Assembly: GCA_026874595.1 (NCBI GenBank)
Contig: CM049316.1
Coordinates: forward strand, 46,577,695 to 46,641,694
Reading direction: 5' to 3'
Length of the DNA stretch: 64,000 nt
From: Sipunculus nudus
Lineage: Eukaryota; Annelida; Sipuncula; Golfingiida; Sipunculidae
Of this stretch, positions 26,055-38,000 are shown one piece after another. Every line of letters starts with the position of its first letter. Position 1 is the stretch's first letter. The position numbers were made by a program, and so were the translations under genes. The notes under the pieces are model-generated. The model saw only the letters and a program-made list of their open reading frames with translations, searched no databases and was not told the DNA's origin.

Positions 26055-29000
26055 GCGCATGAAATTAGTGGCGGATTTATGCTATCAATGGCGGATCCAG
26101 AGGGGGCGCCTTCGGCGTGCGGCCCCCCGTTGAGCTGCAAAATCTCTCATTTTTTCTAATTTCCGATTTTAGTGATTAATTTTCGTTTTTCATATTTCTT
26201 ATTATTAATAAGCAATTAGACTTTATCTAAATTATCTGCAGTTACAATTACTTTCAAATTTATTATTTGAGTATATAAGGGTATTTATGAACAGCTGCAG
26301 AACAACTGCAGGTCGATCGAGCACCGGGCCCTGGTTGGGGTCGACCCTGAACAATCTTACGGCTCCTCTGGTGATACCGGTACTGAAACTCGCGATCTGT
26401 GCTGAGCTCTTAGGAGTCCTGTGTGCTGTCGAGACCACGGAACCCGGTAAAATGCAAAGTTTAATATAATAATTCATCTTATCAGTTATTTTACTGCGAG
26501 CATTACATTTAAAAGATAACAGTTTGATAGTTACAAACGTGATTGCGCTTTCGCGCCATTGACTCTATTGAAAACGATTGAAATTTTATATCCTAATTTT
26601 GAAGAAATATAAATACTAAATATTAAACCTCTCTGCAGTTTGACTACATAACGCAAAGACATAAGGGAACAGTTTTTCAGGAACAGGAAATCCTAATTTT
26701 TTGGTGAAAATTGCCACAAAATGTGCTCTTTACATTGTATATTCAAAAATTTCACAATATGTGAGGGGGAAACCCCCTCCCATACCCTCCCCATGTACCT
26801 GTAACTAACCTTAATTAAACCATGGTTCATAATTGAAAATAAAAAAATATATATTTTCATACACTAAAATATATAAAGTATAGTAAAAATAATAATAATA
26901 ATAATATAATAATAATATACATATGTATATATACTTTTATATATAAACGTTTTCATATTACCCATACTTGCATATAAGCGCCCTTACCCACCCCCACCCC
27001 CCCCAACCCCCGGTTTTCGAATTTCTTGATCCGCCACTGATGATGGCCCCCTCCTCTCCCTCAATCCTGGCTACGCCCCTGGATACATGTCGGACCACTG
27101 GTAAGTATAACCCTTATTTTTCTTGAATACTTTCGGAATTCGATTGATTCACATCAGTCAACACACTTCTGACACATATTTTCTTGTTTTATTTTATTCA
27201 CTGTAATGTTATGTTGCCCATATGCGGATGACCTTTTTTAAACTCTGTGCGCTGTGTCACTGATGGCGTTTTTCTCGTATTATCGTCCATGTTTACCACT
27301 GCCCAGCGAAATCCGAGGTGTCAGCAACTACGGCTTCACACGCGTTCACACGAACATGAGGTTTATTTGAAGATATATTGTTTAAACTTATATTGTTCCA
27401 ATATTTACATTAAATACTTGTAAGTTACCTCTGTAAATTCTCGCTTTTTGTCTCCGGAAACTAACGAGCCATTCCGAAATTTTGCGGAAGGGAGGATTCT
27501 CGCGCTATGTCAGTTACCGCCGTGATTATCTGCGGCTTCTCTCTGTGCCTTATAGCAACGAGTTTTATGACCCCCGTAAGCAACATTCGACAGGGCGAGA
27601 CTCTTGAGTTGGGATTCAATATGTTATAAACTCCTTGCTCCATTCCGCCATCCTTGTCAACCTGATTTTACATGATTATTTTTAAACAATACACTTAATT
27701 CAGACTAATGTGGCGATCTAACAGCAACATAATACTCTCCCGTGTATTGAATCCATATGATTACTTCAGAAAGATATATGACTGAACAGATGTACGATCT
27801 TACGACATCACTGACGACATAAGCTAGCGTTCTTAAACTAGATTCATTTCCCGATTCGCAGTGAACGCGTCACAGTGGTATTTGTACGTCATACGTATGT
27901 TACGTCACACATACGCCCCTCCTACTTCGGATATCAGGGATCTTAATAGTTCGAAATGTTCACCTATCCACCTGAAAGGCATTAATACAGATTTACATTT
28001 CTGTAGAAAAATTTACCTTACCGCTAAAGATGTATCTTACATTCATATCAAACTCTCAGTCACACTTTGCTAAGTGTAAACCTGATTCTGCCAACTGTCA
28101 TGCCATCCTAAATGCACACATGCATGCAAATTGAACTGGATGTTTACAATAGTAATACTTGTATCAGAAACACGGTTGTACAGGGGGATATCATGAACAT
28201 AGGAGATTAGGGCCTAATGCCGGGAAGTGTAATAAATTATAGACAATTTTATAGGAAATATAGGAAATATAAGGAGTTGGTGGAACACCACCTAAATATT
28301 CCGTTTTTGTGTCGTGTGTTAATGCTGATATCTTCTTCTAGTCTACCTTTCCAAAGGATTGGTACAAAGTGAAAAATGCTTTTCTGTGCACATGTTTACC
28401 TGTCTGAGACAGGCAGAGGGCGTTATTACGACCCCTGAATATGGTCACTTGAACTGACGCCATCATTTTTGTCCTTCTAGACAAGTCCACACCGTCCCGG
28501 CGTGGCAAAGTAAATATATTTATTTCATACTTTATATAATCATCAAAATCGCCACGTTACATCTTTTGATAAAAAGTTAATATGTAGTGGCACACAAAAT
28601 ATATTTAAAATAAATTTCGCAAAAATTTAGGTGGACAGGAGTGTTTGAACATAGTAAGGTAACGTTCACAGGAATTAGATTTCGAGTCATCCCCGTTTTC
28701 CAAGATATTTTGAGAGAAGTTCATGGGCCGAACAGAAGGTACACATTCACCAGCAAGCCGAATTCCCTATAAACCTCTTTATTACTTTATAAGTAAATGT
28801 ATTTCGTACGCTGACAAGTTTTGAAGAACTATGTAAGCTTTGAAGAATTGTTGTGTTTAATTGGTCTTTCAGTAAACATGATGGACTGTGGTTCGGTTTG
28901 TCCAAGAACGGCACTGGTCCGTTTAAATGGGTGAATGGTAAAGAGCTCTCCGAGGGCCACTGGGAATCCATAAAACAACCAGATCTCCAAAACGACTGTG

Positions 29001-32000
29001 TTATCCTGTCTAAAAAAGGTTGGAGGACAATGGACTGTACTGGAGAAACTCACTCTGTGCTGTGTGAGAAAACAGGTATGATGAGGAGGTTGCATTTGTT
29101 GTAATTGAGTGTGAATCAATAGGTATGATGTCGAAGCCGCGCGCCTAGCAATATTGTTGTGATAACATTTAAGATGTGGTGGTTGTCCTTATTGTTATTC
29201 TTTTTGAAACAACGGTATGGTGTTAAGGCGGTGCTGCTGTAATTCTGTTGATACAAAAGTATGGTGTTGAGGCGGTGCTGCTGTAATTCTGTTGATACAA
29301 AAGTATGGTGTTGAGGCCGTGCTGCTGTAATTCTGTTGATACAAAAGTATGGTGTTGAGGCGGTGCTGCTGTAATTCTGTTGATACAAAAGTATGGTGTT
29401 GAGGCGGTGCTGCTGTAATTTTGTTGATACAACAGTATGGTGTTGAGGCGGTGCTGCTGTAATTCTGTTGATAAAAAAGTATGGTGTTGAGGGGTTTGTG
29501 CTGTAATTCTGTTGATACAAAAGTATGGTGTTGAGGCCGTGCTGCTGTAATTCTGTTGGTACAAAGGTATGGTGTTAAGGCCGTGCTGTTGTATTTCTGT
29601 TGATACAAAAGTAAGGTGTTGAGGCGGTGCTCCTGTAATTCTGTTGATACAAAAGTATGGTGTTGAGGCGGTGCTGCTGTAATTCTGTTGATAGAAAAGT
29701 ATGGTGTTGAGGACTGTGCTGCTGTAATTCTGTTGATACAAAAGTATGGTGTTGAGGCTGTGCTGCTGTACTTCTGTTGATACAAAAGTATGGTTTTGAG
29801 GACTGTGCTGCTGCAATTCTTTCGATACAAAAGTATGGTGTTAAGGCCGTGCTGCTGTAATTCTGTTGATACAAAAATATGGTGTTGAGGCCGTGCTGCT
29901 GTAATTCTGTTGATACAAAAGTATGGTGTTGAGGCCGTGCTGCTGTAATTCTGTTGATACAAGAGTATGGTGTTGAGGCGGTGCTGCTGTAATTCTGTTG
30001 ATAGAAATGTATGGTGCTGAGGCGGTGCTGCTGCAATTCTGTTGATACAAAAGTATGGTGTTGAGGCGGTGCTGCTGTAATTCTGTTGATACAAAAGTAT
30101 GCTGTTGAGGCGGTGCTGCTGTAATTCTGTTGATACAAAATTATGGTGTTAAGGCGGTGCTGCTGTAATTTTGTTGTTACAAAAGTATGGTTTTAAGGCG
30201 GTGCTGCTGTAATTCTGTTGATACAAAAGTATGGTGTTAAGGCGGTGCTGCTGTAATTCTGTTTATACAAAAGTATGGTGTTAAGGCGGTGCTGCTGTAA
30301 TTCTGTTGATACAAAGGTATGATGTTGAGGTGGTGCTGTTGTAATTCTGTTGAAACAACAGGTACGATTTTAAGATGATGCTTGTAATTCTTTTGAAACA
30401 GCAGGTATGCTGTTGAGGAGATGCGTGTTGTTATTCCGTTGAAACAATTAACAGGTATGATGTTGGGACCATGCGTGTTGTAATTCTGTTGAAACAACAG
30501 GTATGATGTTGAGACGATGCGTGTTGTAATTCTGTTGAAACAATTAACAGGTATGATGTTGTGACGATGCGTGTTGTTTTCCTGTTGAAACAATTAACAG
30601 GTATGATTTTTTGACGATGCGTGTTGTTATTCTGTTAAAACAATAGGTATGATGTTGAGATGATCTTGTTGTAATTATGTTGAGACAATTAAGACGTTTG
30701 ATGATTGACCTTGTTGTTATTCAGTGTGAACCATCAGGTATGATGTTGAAGCTTTGTGTAATGCAATATTGTTAAAAACAACAGGTTTGATTTTGAGGTG
30801 TCCTTGTCGTTATTCAGCCTGAATCAGTGTCAACGTCAGACTGGGTCTGAACTTGCCCAGCGGTCTTTCAGTATGGACACATATGACCAGACACATATAC
30901 ATTGATACCAAACGCCTTGGAGAATATAACAATGAATTTATTAACTTTATACAAGAAAGGTATATATAAATGCTGAGTGGCATATAGTCCAAGTTAGACT
31001 AGAATCTTCATAATTGTCCAAAATGTAAATTTAAACCGGACATCATAAGAGACATTCCTCAAATCTGTCATCAAGTATGGGAGGATTTGTGCTCTAATGG
31101 CAGCTCTCTATGGGGCACATGTACCAAGGCTCATGTGTATCCTGCCAGTTCTGCCATACCACCAAGAACCACAATATAGTTGTAATGATAGTGTATCCAT
31201 GTGTTCACACACACAACACCAAACCATGCTGGGCTGTACTGGGAAGAAGGGTCGTCTCAGGCAAATAACAAAAAAAAATATTTAAGAGTTCATGAGGAAC
31301 CTCTATATTCACTTAGTTTCAATATTTTCAGAGTTGGCTTAACAGTTTCAGAGAGACCTTCTGCCATATAGGCTTTTAGTCATTTTCCAGCTCAGTATCA
31401 CAGGTTTCTCTCCTCTGGGGATCTCTGGCCAACTGAATTTTCACTTGTCAAGGTTTGCCTCCAAAAATTTCCTACCCGGTATCCAATAACCAGCAAGTTT
31501 GGACGATCTCTATATTACCGTAAATAGGTCGTACGTACCACAAGTCAAGTCGCAATGTAGCAAAGGAATCTCACTCACAATGCCATAAAGTGGTATACGT
31601 TACATCCCCTTTTCTTTGTGCAAATTTTAACAGAAAATATTCAATAAGGTATAATAAACGGGCGTCTCACGGATCACCATTAATGGTATGACATTAGGGT
31701 TTATCTTTTTTTTTTGACCTGCTGGTAATGAAAATCAGACCAGTCTTATGCCTAAATTACTGATACCAGTTAGAAAATATACTAATTTAATCATCAATAT
31801 AACTTTACCTTAAAATCTAGAAGATATATGCGGGTCTAAAATAACAATATTCTCCTCACCAGGGTTAATCATGTTTATAAATCTATACGTAACGGTGGCC
31901 GACCATAACGAGTTTTGACGTGGCTTCTGGGACTTTCACCATCATAAAATTTTTTTTATCTACATTGTTATTCTTATCCTGACTGGTTTGCATCTAAATC

Positions 32001-35000
32001 TTCCATGACCTGCCCCTTATTTCATTCGACTGGTTGGGCGTATGTGGAATTTGTGGCTTAGAGTTATTGGTTTTAGTCACGTTAATTGTTGGCCTAATGT
32101 GTGGTGCATTTTCAAAAGAATCCTCTTTACGATCTAAGCCATGACCATGGCCTTTCTCATATTACCTGTGAGCCTCCGATCGCGGTAATATAAGGTATTT
32201 CCAGTTTCTCCTATATCTTCTACCTTTAAAGTCAACACTATATGATCTTGATGAATTGTATAGCCTTACCACTATCCGTGGCAGCCATCGTTTTGAACCA
32301 GGTAGTGGTGCCATACGTATGGGGTCCCCTGGGCGAAAATTACCAGATCATTTCCAGCTTTCTTTTAAAAATGTTACTTTTGTAGAGATTTACTTTCCTT
32401 TATCCTGTGTCTAACTACCTCTATGTTGTATAGTGATGGTCTCAATAGTTCTCTTGCTATGGGCAGTTTTGTCCTGTACCTTTTTACTTTCAAGAAGCTG
32501 ACCTGGTGAAAATCCATAACTCTCGATAGGAGTCGACCTGTAACCAGAAGTGCTAAATCTTTATCTTGGATTTTACCCCCAAAGCCTTTTCACTGTTTTC
32601 TATGGCTCTTTCGGCCTCTTCTGGACATAGCCTGGTGATGACGTAATATGTTTTGTTCCATAACCTGTCAGGAATTTTACAAATTCTCTCGAAGTGTACT
32701 GTGTAGCATTGTCCGTGCGCAAGCTATCTGGTATGCCGTGACGGCATATCTGCGCCTTAAACACCTCAACAGTAGTTGTTCTACTCATATCTGGCAGTTT
32801 ATCTACTTCAATATACTTTGAAAAATACGGTCAATAAATAGTTCCGAGCTATCTGTGCCACCGATCAGTATATCGTTCATTATTGCAATGGCTCCGGTAT
32901 TTTCTAGGATTTTATACATGATCCTCTGAAGAATTTCTGGGGCCGACTTAATGCCTTGAGATAAAGGCAGCCACCTGTATCTCCCTATGAGTGTATTGAA
33001 AGTGGTCAGCAGGCTTGATTCAAAAGGAATTTGTAAGAAACCAGATTTGGCACTGAACATTTAGTTGCATTAGAGAACTTGTTATTACCTCTTCAACGGT
33101 TGGAATAGGGCAATGTTCCCTCCGGACTGCCCTATTTAAGTCTTTAGGATCTATACAGATTCTGACTTTTCCATTTTTCACCACCACGACTATAAAACTT
33201 ACCCAGTCAGTTGGCTAACTCATTGGAGTAATGTGACCTGCTTGTTCCATTTCTTTCAGTTTCTGCAAGTGCTTTTGGCTGGCGCCTAGAGCCAAGTATA
33301 CAGGTGGCACTGTGGGGTCTATTTTATGGCTATACACACCTAGCAGAGTGCAAGTAGATTCGGCCAAATGTGGAAATTTATCCTCTAGTTTAACCTCATG
33401 GATCCTCTCTATGTGCCCTAAGGTTTTGCAAGCTTTACCTGAAAACAATATGTTCTGGTTTGCATGTACTATGTAATACCTGACCACACCTCTTTACCTT
33501 TATAATAATTAGGCAGATCTACATACCCCTCAACCTCATTTGGGTGTTGAGTGTAAGACTGGAATTGTTTTGTAGTCTGTTTAACAGTGACAGGTTAATT
33601 TCTTTTCCAGAATTAGTATAGTAGCAAGGATTGAGCTGCACCTGTGTCTATTTGCACATTAAGTACCTTGTGATTGACCTTAACATCAGAAAAACATTCA
33701 TTATCAGCACTGATTTTACCAATTGTAATAACATTGATATGATATGCATTTTCAATATCACAGTCATCAACAGAGTCCGTAAGCCTAAGAGTACTTTTAT
33801 CACAGAGTATCTTTCTACAAACTGGAAGTGATCTTTTTTGCAGTAGTTGCATTTTACTCTTCTTGCTGAGCATTACTCATGTGATCTATCATAGCCACAT
33901 CTGTCACACTTGTATCTATGTCTGTCCTTCCTTTTTGACACAGCTTAATCACCTTTGCATATACCTTTTTAAGTAATTTAGACTTTGTTTAACATTGCGT
34001 CCTCATCTAATAATTCTGGCCAATTGCTATGGCCATATCCAGAATTAGTTCGTCCCCTTTTTCAAGACACTTTTCACGGACTTGCAGATGGTATGCTTGC
34101 AGGACAATGGCATCTCTCAAGATTCAGTCAATTTCTGAGTAGCAACAGTCTTGAATGAAGTTTTCAAATCTGTCACAATATTGTCATATTTTCATCTAAA
34201 CTTTGTTTTATATGATGGAAATTTACTGATGTACGTACCTGGTTATGCTTCGTCTCCACATATGATGCAAACTTGTCTAAAACACCAGACAAGGTTTCAT
34301 TTTCTGCAGGAATACCAGCATTATCTCCACTGGCTGGAACCCCTGATGTCCACGTGAAAATATTGTATATTTCGCGCCCTTTATCGCCAATAAAATTCAT
34401 CATGTAGTTAACTTTTTCAAGTTCAGTCTTACTGTTGAGCGCCCCGCCAAACGTAAATTCGCAATGCTGTCTGAACCTTTTAGACTATCTGTCCAAGTCT
34501 GGCATAGCCAATTTATTACTGGATATTTTGAAGACTCCATTATGTAACACACGGGCTCTTGAGGTCTTGTTCAGAAAATAAAATGTCTTTGGGTTATTAA
34601 CTGGTTTAATGACCTCCATGTGATGACGCGATCGACAGACCTTCTGACGAAAATATTTTAACGCTTCCTGAGCGAAATTCAAGTCCTATCATTGTTAGAT
34701 TATTTTAAGTCCCTGGTGTCTTTAAATCATCCGTATCATTTGAGTAAACATGGATACATGGATAAATAACTGATACAGTCCTTTCTGACACCATGTAAAG
34801 GAGACAACTGCGGCTTTGGACGATATCTTTTTATTACCGAAAATAGGTCGTACATACCACAAGTCAAGTCTCAATGTCGCAAAAGAATCTCACTCACATT
34901 GCCATAAAATTGCATACTTTACAGGTATGGTGTTGAGGCGGTGCGTGTTGTATAATTTGTATATATTTATTTTTTAATACACTATCTTTCAAATAACTCT

Positions 35001-38000
35001 TAGAGTAAACAAGCGTTAAAATACAACATATTGTAATTCACAGATGGGGTTTACACATTACCTGCGACAACGCCAGAAGGTACCAGCACACCCACAACGC
35101 CAGTCGTCACTTCCACTACTGCCGCCGCTACAACCGCGATACCCACACCAAAAACAACCACACTGGGACCACAGCCTGTCCCAGGAAGTAAGTTCCCGGA
35201 GCGTGTCCAGACCAGAGAATCCTTCCAGATGGAGGAACACGTCACTGAAATCCTGTCTGAACTGCCTCAAGAGATAAAGAAAGACATGGGTTTCAGCGTA
35301 GAAGAGTTTATATTGTCCTGTACCTACGCTGGAGAAGCGTGTAACCAACTGTAAGTTTGTATTATTTATCAGGTCCTTTAATATTCATTTACGAACTGCT
35401 TCGAAACACACTATTTCAGATCCAAAATGGCGGACTTCTGGGTAGACTAGTAACCTGCCCATATTTGGGCGGCCTACCTGTCTTACTTCCGGGCGTTGGT
35501 GTAGCGGTTTCCGGGACAGAAACTAAAAGTGACTAATAGTGTGGCGAGGCGCCCTGATAATGGTGTTATAAGAACTCTGATGTACACGTCGTCATCTGAG
35601 TTTTAAACCGAGCTTTTAAAAATGATATTAATGAATTTTATGAAGGTGTCGTTCAAGAAGTAATCAGTTCGCGCCATCTTCAGACTGCATCTTATAATCT
35701 CGGGTGTTGAAAAAAAACCCGCAAAAGCGCACTCACGATCGTGTGGCAGGAAGGGCTTCCATTATTTTTATGAAATTAACTGGTTACTTGTTTACTTGAA
35801 GAACATTAATTTTTTTATAGTATAGTGGTTACACATTGCAGTCGTTCTATATCTCCTTGCTTTAACCGCTGCTTTGTAAGGCACAGTTTCCGGGTTTCAC
35901 CACACAACCAAGGGCTGTCGTGGGTTTTAGAACTTTAAGCTGGATGCACAATGTCGTGCCCATTGTCAATGGTGTAGTAACAGCTGATAACCATAGCCAT
36001 GACAACCCATCCATCGGGTCCTGAGAAATGTACTTTCTGTGACATTGAAAATTACGCAAAGGTTACCAGTCTTTCACCTTGACCAATTTTTTTTGGGTAT
36101 GCATCTGCTCCGAGATAATAAAGAACTTTTTTACTGTTTAATTCATTTTAGTTATCCTGCTCAGAGAGTCAACGTTACCGGACGGACGGCATTAATGACA
36201 ACAGTAGCCCTTCAGCCGGTATTGGTGGAGGGCTACAGCACTAGTATAGTGCCCGTTTAGCAGATATGCGAACTATGGTTGTTATTAGACGAACATTCCT
36301 CAATACTTTTAGCTAGTCGTGTACATGTAATACACCAGCATTCCTGTGAACTATTAAAAATACCAACATATGTATGTAAGGGTCATAATAACGCCTTTCC
36401 CCCGTCTCAGGCAAACATAAGCACTAAAAGGCATTTTCCAGTTTGTACCAATCCGTTGGAAAGGTTATCTCCAAGATGTTCCCTGCATTATAATTCAGGA
36501 GAAACGCATTAAAACGAAATAGTAACTTGAAAACCCCCTGCGACAATGTTATCCTGCGTTATTAATCCTTCGCATCTCTGATAAAAGCATAACGCTGCGT
36601 GATTTGCAGACCAGCGAAGTCATAATAGGGCAGGGTATCAGTCAAAAGCACAGCCCTATTTTCAATTTTTAAGGAAACACGTTATTTGCCATTTTAAGCT
36701 CAGCTGACTGAAGGCCATCTGAGCTATAGCGACCGCTCTTTGTCCGGCGTCTGTCCTTCCGTCTGTCTGTCCGTCTGTCTGTCTGTCCGTCTGCCCGTCT
36801 GTCTGTCTGTTAAACCAGCACAAATCGTAACCGCTGTTTCTGGAATCATCTTGCTTCATATCCAGGGAGGTCCACGAAAAATCTCCATGGAAACCGGAAA
36901 TTAGGTCTTTGTTACCCATAACCTCTGAGATATTGGGCTCCCCCCTCCCAGAATAATGTAAAATTTAAAGCAATATCTCAAGTATCTGAACAATATTGCA
37001 TTAATCACCATAATTCTTTGCAAGGATAATGATTATGGAATGTTTCATTAGTTTCTTCAGTCTTGTGGCGCCACCTAAATTTTTCCGATTTTTACGAATT
37101 TTTTTCTCTATTTTTGAGAACTCTTAAGATGTGGCCATCTGTTAACATGGCCAAAATTGTAAAAACTGGACCTAGAAACGTTTCTGTTGACATGCAGGGA
37201 GGTCTATGAAAAGTCTCCATGAAAACTTGAAATTAGGTGTCTGTTACCCATATCATTGAAGCTATGGGGCTCTGAAGTATCCCCCCAGATTAATGGAAAA
37301 TTTTGTATAAATGCTCGAGCATCTAAACAACTATTGCATTGATCACCATGATTCTTTGCATGGATGTTGAACATGGAATGTTTCATCAGTTTCTGCAGCC
37401 TGGTGGCGCCACCTGTATTTTTCGATTTTTACATTTTTTTTCTCTATTTTTGAGACCTCTTAAGATGCGGTCATCTGTTAACAGGGCACGATTCGTAACG
37501 ACTGGCCTAGAATCTTCTCTGTTGACATGCGGGAGGCCCATGAAAAGTCTCTTTTGAAATGGAAATTATGTCTGTGTTATCCATATTCTTCTTGCTATGG
37601 GGGTCCAACGTACCCCAGAATAATGGAAAATTGGATACAAAAGCTGAAGTATCTGAACAACTAGTGCATTGATCGCCATGATTCGCCATGATTGCATTGA
37701 TCACAGTGATTCTTTGTATGAATATTGATCATGGAATGTTTCATCAGTTTCTGCAGTCTGGTGGCGCCATCTGTATTTTTTCGATTTTTTTACAATTTTT
37801 TTCTCTATTTTCGAGACCTCTTAAGATGCAGTCATCTGGTCACTGTCTGGTTACAGGAGACAAATCGAAACGACTGACCCAGAATTTTCTATCTTGATCT
37901 GAAGGGAGGCTCATGAAAAGTCTTCTTGCAAACCCAAATTAGGTCTTTTTTACCCAAAACCTCTGAGCTATGGGGCTTCGAAATGGAAAAATTTAAATAA

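Larger units (their letters stand above)
31498..34923 (-). mobile_element. Decayed Ty3/Gypsy LTR retrotransposon
   Basis: Reading on the minus strand: 5' LTR 34923-34794 (130 bp, TGTAAAG...CTTTACA), a primer-binding site starting TGGTGTCAG right after it, gag-like ORF fragments (34173-34682), a CCHC-type zinc knuckle near 33890-33920, an aspartic protease with D-T-G-A (about 33640), reverse-transcriptase fragments (32803-33487), an integrase fragment with R-T-D-N and HGIPD (32600-32788), a purine tract AAAGAAAAGGGGA at 31605-31617, and a 3' LTR cut short at 31498. Stops and frameshifts separate the parts, the RT catalytic pair reads N-D instead of D-D, and RNase H plus the front of integrase are missing. 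The LTR copies differ at more than 10 percent of sites, so it is old and inactive. Confidence 0.85.

Noticed and set aside
26287-26469. Possible extra gene B exon in intron 3
   Set aside because: It lies inside a TIR element, and exons 3 and 4 already join in phase, so no extra exon is needed.
29116-30593. Overlapping minus-strand ORFs of up to 299 codons, with repeated [19 protein letters not shown]-like protein
   Set aside because: They come from a 44-bp tandem repeat that happens to lack stops in several frames; every frame gives the same low-complexity text, and the array is intronic in gene B.
31097-31285. 62-codon plus-strand ORF in the unassigned insert
   Set aside because: No recognised motif and no splice context; may be part of an unidentified repeat.
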